The notes under the pieces are model-generated. The model did not search any database. It was given only the letters and a program-made list of their open reading frames with translations, and was not told the DNA's origin. Of a DNA stretch of 8,031 nucleotides, positions 1 through 4,877 are shown piece after piece. The stretch's first letter is position 1. Each line of letters opens with the position of its first letter. Where the stretch lies: contig JAGWRJ010000156.1 in assembly GCA_028869725.1 (NCBI GenBank), positions 1 through 8,031 on the forward strand, written 5' to 3'. The stretch is from Alphaproteobacteria bacterium (lineage in GTDB: Bacteria; Pseudomonadota; Alphaproteobacteria; Micropepsales; Micropepsaceae). The translations under genes were made by a program, and so were the position numbers.

Positions 1-264
1 CCTTGCAGCGAGTGGGGGCGCAGGGATACATAGTTGTGTCCCTTACAAAATTCATTATTCTATGAATGAATAAATACCCTGGGATCCAGCCGGGGGCGAG
101 GATGCGTCCGGGTCCGGATGGAAGTGGCACGTCAAAGGGTGCGGCTGCAAAGAGCATACGCGGCAGCACCAGTCTGGCTCGCCGCCAAAGCTGGCGGCGC
201 CTGACGGACGGGGATCCAGACGTAATCGCGCGCGCGTCAAACAGATCCAGGGGGCAGAGCGCAC
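1..264. other. Intergenic/leader region upstream of the MFS gene
   Basis: No convincing gene lies here. All three plus frames are broken by early stops (TAG at 31-33, TGA at 62-64, TAA at 71-73). The first 80 bases are AT-rich compared with the rest and contain an inverted repeat (arms 50-56 and 65-71), which looks like promoter or operator DNA. A weak sigma70-like pair can be drawn on the plus strand: TTGTGT at 34-39, then 16 nt, then TATTCT at 56-61. The remainder to 264 is GC-rich and would be a leader of about 195 nt for the MFS gene, holding a stable hairpin at 180-199. On the minus strand an open frame begins with ATG at 55 (second in-frame ATG at 31, preceded by AAGGGA) and runs off the left edge. 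It is too short (18 codons) to judge as a divergent gene. Confidence 0.5.
180..199. repeat. Perfect 8-bp hairpin in the MFS leader
   Basis: The arms CGCCGCCA (180-187) and TGGCGGCG (192-199) are perfectly complementary around a 4-nt loop (AAGC). No T-run follows on either strand, so it is not an intrinsic terminator. It lies 65 nt upstream of the MFS start, in what would be its 5' leader. A structural role in the mRNA is possible, but a chance GC-rich stem cannot be excluded. Confidence 0.4.
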
Positions 265-1563
265 ATGACCACCGACACATCGACCAGATCCGTGACGAAG
301 ATCGCGCTTGCGGCGGCGGCAGGGGCATCGATCGAATGGTATGATTTCTTTGTTTATGGGACTGCGGCAGCGCTCGTATTTCCGCAGTTGTTTTTTCCAC
401 ATACGCTGAGCCCCTACGTTGCGCAGCTCGCGGCCTTCAGCACATTTGCGGTCGGATTTCTGGCGCGGCCCGTGGGTGGTGCCCTCTTCGGGCATGTCGG
501 CGATCGCTTCGGTCGCAAGACGGCGCTTTTCATTGCCCTTATCAGCATGGGAGCGGCGTCGGTGCTGATCGGCGTGTTACCCGGCTATGCCGCGCTGGGC
601 GATCTGGCTCCAGTCCTGCTCGTTCTGCTGCGCTTTGTGCAGGGGCTTGCCGTTGGAGGCCAATGGGGCGGCGCAGTCCTGATCGCCGTTGAAAACGCGC
701 CAGGGGCGCGGCGTGGTTATTATGGAAGCTTTGCCCAGATCGGCGTTCCGGTCGGTCTCGTGCTTGCCAATGCGGTCTACTACATCGTTGGTGCGTGGCT
801 GGCTCCGCATGCCTTTGCGACCTGGGGCTGGCGGCTGCCGTTCCTGTTCAGCCTGGCCATTGTAGGTGTCGGGATTTATGTCCAGTTCCGGCTCGAAGAA
901 ACGGTTGAATTCAGTACGGCGACAGCGAAGCAGGCCCAGACAGCAGCGCCGCGCAGCAGATCTCCGATCCTTGAGGTGGTTCTGGCGCACCCACGGGAAA
1001 TCCTCCTCGCCGGTGGCACATTCCTGGCCAACAATATCTGCTTCTATGTCGCCATTACCTATGCCATTGCCTACGGCACTGCCACGCTGCACCTGCCCAA
1101 GCTCGTCATGATCTCTGCCGTAATGATTGGCAGTCTTGCCATGATCCCGGCTTTGATGATCGCGGGGTGGGTGTCCGATAGGTGGGGACGGATCGGAATC
1201 TTCATGACTGGCGCCGCCCTGGCGGGGTTGTGGGCATTCGCCTTCTTCCCGCTGATCGACACACGCTCATCTCTGCTCGTCACATTCAGTGTCTGTGTTG
1301 AGCTGGTTCTCCTGAGCGTAATGTATGGGCCTCAGGCCGCGCTTTTCGCCGAGCTGTTTCCGGTAAAGGTGCGATATTCCGGGGCGTCGCTCGGCTATCA
1401 GGTGGGTGCAGTGGTGGGAGGCGGCTTTGCCCCGATCATTGCGGCGACGCTGCTGGAGCGCTTTGCGACCACCTTCTCGATCGCGCTTTATATGTCAGTC
1501 GCCTGTGCGATTTCGTTCGTAAGCACGTTTCTTCTGAGTAACGCCAGGAGGCAGTCATCCTAG
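265..1563 (+). CDS. MFS permease, metabolite:H+ symporter (MHS) type, ShiA-like
   Basis: A 432-residue inner-membrane secondary transporter with twelve predicted hydrophobic segments in two halves, the usual MHS length. The N-terminal signature is visible as IEWYDFFVYG at 23-32. The loop 2-3 motif GHVGDRFGRK spans residues 76-85 and is echoed in the second half by SDRWGR (304-309). RFVQGLAVGGQWGG (123-136) matches the loop 4-5 motif, and FAELFPVKVRYSGASLGYQ (361-379) is the typical C-terminal MHS block. From memory, the order and wording resemble E. coli ShiA (shikimate) and YhjE more than ProP or KgtP, so import of a small organic acid or zwitterion with protons is the likely role; the substrate is unknown. 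One oddity is Gln133 where relatives commonly have Glu (GGEWGG). The ATG at 265 has a G-rich stretch (AGGGGGCAG) upstream. The 3' end overlaps pstA, which is convergent. Confidence 0.88.
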   Translation: MTTDTSTRSVTKIALAAAAGASIEWYDFFVYGTAAALVFPQLFFPHTLSPYVAQLAAFSTFAVGFLARPVGGALFGHVGDRFGRKTALFIALISMGAASVLIGVLPGYAALGDLAPVLLVLLRFVQGLAVGGQWGGAVLIAVENAPGARRGYYGSFAQIGVPVGLVLANAVYYIVGAWLAPHAFATWGWRLPFLFSLAIVGVGIYVQFRLEETVEFSTATAKQAQTAAPRSRSPILEVVLAHPREILLAGGTFLANNICFYVAITYAIAYGTATLHLPKLVMISAVMIGSLAMIPALMIAGWVSDRWGRIGIFMTGAALAGLWAFAFFPLIDTRSSLLVTFSVCVELVLLSVMYGPQAALFAELFPVKVRYSGASLGYQVGAVVGGGFAPIIAATLLERFATTFSIALYMSVACAISFVSTFLLSNARRQSS

Positions 1564-2441
1564 ATGTTTGCGCGATTGAGGGTAAAGCGCGCCACGACGT
1601 TGATCAGGAGCACAAAGCCGGTGACGAGGAATGCTGCAGCATAGGCAAGCGCGTTGGCTGACGCAAAGGGCTCGTTAATGAAGGTCCAGATTGCATAGGT
1701 GAGATAGCCGATTGGCGAGTGGGTGAGGTGCCCATCCCACATGAAACTGGACCAGCCAGCGGTGTAGAGCAGAGGTGCCGTCTCACCGACAGAGATTGCG
1801 AGGGCAAGAAGGACACCAGTCAGAATCCCGGGAAGTGCTGCGGGCAGGCAGATGCGCAGAATGACGCGCCGGTCGCTGGCGCCGAGCGCGTAGGCGGCCT
1901 CGCGAATTTCCGATGGCACCTGCTTCAGCGCCAGTTCAGTGGTGCGGCAGATATAGGGTAGGCAGATGATGGCCAGCACGATTGCGCCAGCTGCCACGGA
2001 AAAATTCCAGCCCAGCCACTCGACCATGGTGACGTAGCCAAAATAGCCCATCACGATTGAGGGCACACCGACCAGCACGTCGGCGAGAAAGCCGATGACA
2101 GAGGCCCAACGGCTATAATGATACTCTGCGACATAGATACCTGATGCCATGCCAAACGGTACGGCAAGAAGGAGCGCACCGAGTGACAGCACGGCGGTCC
2201 CTTCGATCGCATTGAGAAGTCCACCGCCCCGGCCTTGAGTGACAGTTGTCAGCACCGTCGGCGTCAGTGCAGAGGCGCCCCGGACAAATACCATCTCGAG
2301 GATCCACACCATCAGGCCCGAAAGCGTCAGCAAGGCAAGGCCACAGGTGGACCAGCCCAGCATGGTCGAAATCCGTCGTGTCCAGCGCATCCTGATGCGA
2401 GGGCGCTTCTGTCCGATCACACCGGTGGATGATGTCGTCAC
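1560..2441 (-). CDS. pstA: Phosphate ABC transporter permease PstA
   Basis: Inner-membrane permease subunit of the high-affinity phosphate importer, 293 residues from the chosen GTG start. A hydrophobic anchor (about 28-54) is followed by the core permease domain (about 75-290) with five or six membrane segments. The ATPase-docking EAA loop is clear at about 178-200 (EIREAAYALGASDRR, then LP), and the PstA hallmark SVGETAPLLYTAGW spans 217-230. The frame stays open upstream to 2531, but that extension lies inside pstC and does not look like PstA. The GTG at 2441 is two bases beyond the pstC stop and has GGGAGGTG at 2456-2449 seven bases before it, so it is the better start and suggests translational coupling. 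The stop TAG (1562-1560) lies in the same CTAG as the stop of the convergent MFS gene. No pstB follows. Confidence 0.93.
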   Translation of the reverse strand: MTTSSTGVIGQKRPRIRMRWTRRISTMLGWSTCGLALLTLSGLMVWILEMVFVRGASALTPTVLTTVTQGRGGGLLNAIEGTAVLSLGALLLAVPFGMASGIYVAEYHYSRWASVIGFLADVLVGVPSIVMGYFGYVTMVEWLGWNFSVAAGAIVLAIICLPYICRTTELALKQVPSEIREAAYALGASDRRVILRICLPAALPGILTGVLLALAISVGETAPLLYTAGWSSFMWDGHLTHSPIGYLTYAIWTFINEPFASANALAYAAAFLVTGFVLLINVVARFTLNRANI

Positions 2442-2443
2442 GG

Positions 2444-3412
2444 CTAGGCACCTCCCACGGTTGACAGGGTCCGTCCCCAGGCCGCGAGCATCAACCGCGC
2501 GGCGGCATTGACGAGGATCGAGATCACGCAAAGGACGAGCGCGATTTCAGCGAGCGACCTGACCGCAAGACCCGAGGGATCCTGCAGGGCGCTGTCGAGC
2601 TGCGATACGATGAAAGCTGCCATGGTTGAGATCGGCGAGTAGATATTCTGCGGCAGATAGTTGAGTGCGTTTCCGCTGACCATCAGGACAGCCATGGTTT
2701 CGCCCAGCGCCCGCCCCAGTGCCAGAAATGTGGCGCCGATGAGTACGCCGCGGGTACGCGGCAGCAGGATGTAGCGGATCGCCTCGAAGCGGGTTGCCCC
2801 CAACGCGATCGACGCCTCCTTGAGGGCGACCGGCTGGCTGACCAGAGCATCGCGCAGTGTCGCCGTGATCAGCGGAACCACCATCATTGCGAGCACGATG
2901 CCTGCGGTCAGAAGGCCATAGCCACTGCCAGGCGGGCCACCAAAGAACGGTACCACGCTGAGCGTTGACGACAGGAACGGGAAGACATGGTGGCCAAGGA
3001 AGGGAATGAGGACAACATAGCCCCAAAGCCCGAAGACGACGCTGGGTATCGCTGCCAGAAGCTCGACAAAGAGCGAGATCCAAATGCGCAGCTGCCCCGG
3101 CACGGCTTCGGCCAGAAATACCGCAGCTCCGGCGCCGACGGGAATGGCGACGAGGAGCGCAATCACGGTCGACAGCAGCGTCCCGGCGATGAGGAAGAGG
3201 ATGCCATATTCGGCGCCGGGCTGGATCGACACGTTACCGGACATGACGGGGTCGGCGTAGAGATTGCCGAGGTTCCACATGTCGCGAATGGCAAAGCCCC
3301 AGCCATTGAAGCGAATGGCCGGCCAGGCATAGACCGTAAGAAACACGAGGATGACCACCAGGCTCATCGGCAGGACGCCGGCAAGAATGGCGAGCCAGTT
3401 GCGAAACCTCAT
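2444..3412 (-). CDS. pstC: Phosphate ABC transporter permease PstC
   Basis: Second inner-membrane permease of the Pst importer, 322 residues from ATG 3412, a normal length. A first helix (about 9-32) is followed by a periplasmic stretch and the ABC permease domain from about 75. The EAA loop lies at about 198-218 (KEASIALGATRFEAIRYILLP region), and the PstC signature ALGRALGETMAV spans 231-242, with the conserved Arg and Glu that the family needs for transport. SVVFGLWGYVVLIPFLG (124-140) is another typical PstC segment. The frame could begin at a TTG at 3430, but that codon overlaps the T-run of the terminator upstream, so ATG 3412 is preferred. No clear Shine-Dalgarno is visible before it. 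pstS lies 68 nt upstream across the terminator, and the pstA start lies 2 nt downstream of the stop. Confidence 0.93.
   Translation of the reverse strand: MRFRNWLAILAGVLPMSLVVILVFLTVYAWPAIRFNGWGFAIRDMWNLGNLYADPVMSGNVSIQPGAEYGILFLIAGTLLSTVIALLVAIPVGAGAAVFLAEAVPGQLRIWISLFVELLAAIPSVVFGLWGYVVLIPFLGHHVFPFLSSTLSVVPFFGGPPGSGYGLLTAGIVLAMMVVPLITATLRDALVSQPVALKEASIALGATRFEAIRYILLPRTRGVLIGATFLALGRALGETMAVLMVSGNALNYLPQNIYSPISTMAAFIVSQLDSALQDPSGLAVRSLAEIALVLCVISILVNAAARLMLAAWGRTLSTVGGA
2449..2456 (-). promoter_or_regulatory. Ribosome binding site deciding the pstA start
   Basis: On the minus strand GGGAGGTG sits seven bases before the GTG at 2441, inside the last codons of pstC. It decides the GTG start over upstream in-frame alternatives and points to coupled translation of pstC and pstA. 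Confidence 0.7.
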
Positions 3413-3428
3413 TGTGCTCGTGCCGTGC

Positions 3429-3461
3429 AAAAAATCAGGTCGGCGCCGAGGGGCGCCGACC
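3429..3461 (-). terminator. Intrinsic terminator between pstS and pstC
   Basis: Read on the minus strand, a perfect 10-bp stem (GGTCGGCGCC at 3461-3452, GGCGCCGACC at 3447-3438) closes a 4-nt loop (CCTC). It is followed by TGA and six T residues (3434-3429), the classic Rho-independent form. The plus-strand exit (TTCAGG) is not T-rich, so it acts on the minus strand only. It begins 19 nt after the pstS stop. In a single pst operon it would let most transcripts end after pstS while some read through into pstC and pstA, giving excess binding protein over permease. Confidence 0.85.
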
Positions 3462-3480
3462 TTCAGGAGTGATAGGATGC

Positions 3481-4578
3481 CTAGTGGATCTTCGCAACCT
3501 GCTTTTCGCTCAATTTGACGATGGCAGGCGGCAGGGGGACAAAGCCGACGGCTTTCATGAAGTGGCTGGCTTCACCGCCCTTGGCGCTGATGCCCCAGCT
3601 GAGGAATTTCCTCAGCTCCATGGCTTGCTGGGCCGAGGGCTGATTGGCCTTCACGATCGCATATTCATAATTGATGATCGGGTAGGAATTGGCCCCAGGC
3701 GCAAAGATCAGGCTGATGCGCTCGTCTGCCGGGGTTTTTGCCGCCGTAGCCTCAACCGCGGACTGCACCGTGGCCGGGGTCGGCAGCACGAACTTTCCGG
3801 CGCGATTCTGAAGACGGGCTTCACCGAGCTTGGCCTCGTCCGTGCCGTTCTTGTAGCTGATGCCGATATAAGCGACGCAGTAGGGCGTGGTCTTGCAGGC
3901 ATTGACCATGCCCGGATTGCCTTCGGCGCCGATGCCGCCCTGTACCGCAGGCCAGCTGATTGTCGTGCCGTAGCCAACGTGTTGATTCCACGACGGCGTG
4001 CTGAACGACAGAAACTGGGAGAAGATGAAGGTGTCGCCGCTGCCATCGGTGCGATGAACCGGAACGATCATCTTGTGAGGCAGTTTCACGCCCGGGTTGA
4101 GCTTGCGAATGCTTGCGTCATCCCAGAACTTCACTGATCCATCATAGATCCCGGCAAGCACGGGGCCGCTGAGATTGAGATGTTTGTCGTTAAGGCCGGG
4201 AACATTGTAGTTGACCATCTGTGAAGAGATGGCGAGCGGAATGTTGAGCATGTCCGGATGTACTTTCATCTGGGCATTGCTCATATACGCGTCGGACGCG
4301 CCGATCTGGGCCACCCCTGAAATCGCCTCGGCGATTCCGGTGCCGCTGCCGGTTCCCTGCGTGGTGATCCGCACGCCGGGATTGGTCTTCGCGTAGACCG
4401 GAACCCAGAGATTGAACAGCGGATAGAGCAGGGTCGACCCTGTCTCCAGAAGCTGGGTCTGTCCCGCCCACGCGGTGCTGCCCGCGGTGAGGGCCCCCGC
4501 CGCCAGCGCGGCCGCGGCCAACAGCTTCAGTCCTGTCATCGCCCGCCTGGGGCGCGCGCTCGCAATTATCGTCTTCAA
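3481..4578 (-). CDS. pstS: Periplasmic phosphate-binding protein PstS
   Basis: Substrate-binding protein that delivers phosphate to PstC/PstA; 365 residues from the chosen TTG start. A Sec signal peptide is evident: basic n-region (RPRR at 9-12, K18), hydrophobic stretch about 19-33, and AWA at 36-38 as likely cleavage site. There is no lipobox Cys, so it should be a soluble periplasmic protein. Phosphate-site elements are clear: ETGSTLLYPLF (45-55), QGTGSGTGI (74-82), IGASDAYMS (92-100) and RTDGSGDTFIF (from about 176). WDDASIRKLNPG matches the family's W-D-D..I..LNPG block. Two cysteines near 228 and 234 could form a disulfide. Start choice: TTG 4578 has AAGGAGG five bases before it, whereas the internal ATG at 4539 (352 residues, signal peptide still intact) lacks a good site and the TTG at 4617 would place the strong site inside the gene. 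It probably responds to phosphate limitation. Confidence 0.93.
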   Translation of the reverse strand: MKTIIASARPRRAMTGLKLLAAAALAAGALTAGSTAWAGQTQLLETGSTLLYPLFNLWVPVYAKTNPGVRITTQGTGSGTGIAEAISGVAQIGASDAYMSNAQMKVHPDMLNIPLAISSQMVNYNVPGLNDKHLNLSGPVLAGIYDGSVKFWDDASIRKLNPGVKLPHKMIVPVHRTDGSGDTFIFSQFLSFSTPSWNQHVGYGTTISWPAVQGGIGAEGNPGMVNACKTTPYCVAYIGISYKNGTDEAKLGEARLQNRAGKFVLPTPATVQSAVEATAAKTPADERISLIFAPGANSYPIINYEYAIVKANQPSAQQAMELRKFLSWGISAKGGEASHFMKAVGFVPLPPAIVKLSEKQVAKIH

Positions 4579-4583
4579 ACTTG

Positions 4584-4590
4584 CCTCCTT
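4584..4590 (-). promoter_or_regulatory. Strong ribosome binding site for the pstS TTG start
   Basis: AAGGAGG on the minus strand, followed by CAAGT and then TTG at 4578-4576. It is the best Shine-Dalgarno in the window and is the main reason to choose TTG rather than ATG 4539. Confidence 0.75.
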
Positions 4591-4621
4591 GCCGTAGCCA
4601 CCCCACGGCGATGTCAATCCT

Positions 4622-4666
4622 CACTTGGTCCCCTTCAGCGGACTTAACAGCCCGCCGGAGCAAGTG
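4622..4666 (-). promoter_or_regulatory. Long stem-loop in the pstS 5' leader
   Basis: Read as minus-strand RNA, three stacked helices form: an outer 6-bp stem (CACUUG 4666-4661 with CAAGUG 4627-4622), a 4-bp stem (CUCC 4660-4657 with GGGG 4633-4630, one U-G pair), and an inner 7-bp stem (GCGGGCU 4655-4649 with AGUCCGC 4644-4638, one G-U pair) closed by a GUUA tetraloop. The unpaired bases are an AC bulge and a small internal loop. The wobble pairs would be mismatches in the plus-strand RNA, so the structure favours the pstS direction. It ends 43 nt before the TTG start and has no T-run. It could stabilise pstS mRNA or regulate its translation; I recognise no known riboswitch. Confidence 0.45.
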
Positions 4667-4685
4667 GGCGCACCCTAGAAATCTT

Positions 4686-4732
4686 TTGTGACAGATCGAC
4701 CGGAACAAATATTACAGTTCTGTAATTAACAG
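4686..4732. promoter_or_regulatory. Divergent promoter/operator region with Pho-box-like half-sites
   Basis: This AT-richer island separates pstS from the plus-strand cluster. On the minus strand there are three words resembling the Pho-box half-site CTGTCAY: CTGTTAA (4732-4726), CTGTAAT (4717-4711) and CTGTCAC (4694-4688). Their spacing (15 and 23 nt) does not give the clean 11-nt period of a PhoB site, so PhoB control is only suggested. A possible minus-strand -10 is TAATAT (4714-4709) with no good -35, as expected for an activator-dependent promoter. A weak plus-strand promoter can be drawn as TTGTGA (4686-4691), 18 nt, then TATTAC (4710-4715). Confidence 0.4.
4711..4726. promoter_or_regulatory. 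Perfect 16-bp palindrome, candidate operator
   Basis: ATTACAG (4711-4717), spacer TT, CTGTAAT (4720-4726): a perfect inverted repeat with 7-bp arms. It overlaps the proposed -10 elements of both divergent promoters, where a dimeric repressor could switch either direction. No regulator gene is present in the window to assign to it, except possibly the PaiB-like protein. Confidence 0.5.
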
Positions 4733-4778
4733 GGATGGTTTGGGGATAAGTCCGGCTCTCGCCAGCCGGGTCTCCGCG

Positions 4779-4874
4779 ATGGACGCAAGGCAGCTGATCC
4801 TGAGGTCCGTGGGCGCGGGGGCTGTCGAATGGCTACGCCGGTTCGGCTATCAAGACGGGGCAGAGGGAGCGTAG
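4779..4874 (+). CDS. Possible short upstream ORF before the decarboxylase
   Basis: A 31-codon frame from ATG 4779 to TAG 4872-4874 ends three bases before the decarboxylase ATG and lies in the same frame, so it is separated from the enzyme by the amber stop and one ACG codon. The peptide starts MDARQLILRSVGAGAVEW and contains one Trp, one Phe and one Tyr. No good Shine-Dalgarno precedes it; a 6-bp hairpin (CCGGCT 4752-4757 with AGCCGG 4764-4769) lies just upstream instead. It could be a leader peptide coupled to the decarboxylase, a remnant of a longer N-terminus, or chance. Family alignments start near the downstream ATG, so the enzyme does not need it. Confidence 0.2.
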   Translation: MDARQLILRSVGAGAVEWLRRFGYQDGAEGA

Positions 4875-4877
4875 ACG

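Noticed and set aside
81..219. Direct repeat GGGATCCAG at 81-89 and 211-219
   Set aside because: Only nine bases match and the flanks differ. There are just two copies and no mobile-element ends, so it is likely chance.
66..344. Plus-strand open frame overlapping the MFS start
   Set aside because: Its composition is low-complexity Arg/Gly-rich, it has no ribosome site, and its second part is out of frame with the well-supported MFS gene.
55..495. Minus-strand open frame of 146 codons across the leader and the MFS 5' end
   Set aside because: The product is rich in Arg, Pro and Cys with no recognisable domain, and it lies antisense to a clear membrane transporter. It is a shadow of GC-rich coding DNA.
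3412..4137. Plus-strand 241-codon open frame antisense to pstS
   Set aside because: It overlaps the strongly supported pstS on the other strand and begins within the pstS-pstC junction. Its sequence resembles no family I recognise and is explained as an antisense shadow.
4612..4617. TTGACA on the minus strand as a -35 box for pstS
   Set aside because: A matching -10 at 16-18 nt would lie almost on the ribosome site, leaving no usable leader, and the bases there (TACGGC-like) are a poor -10.
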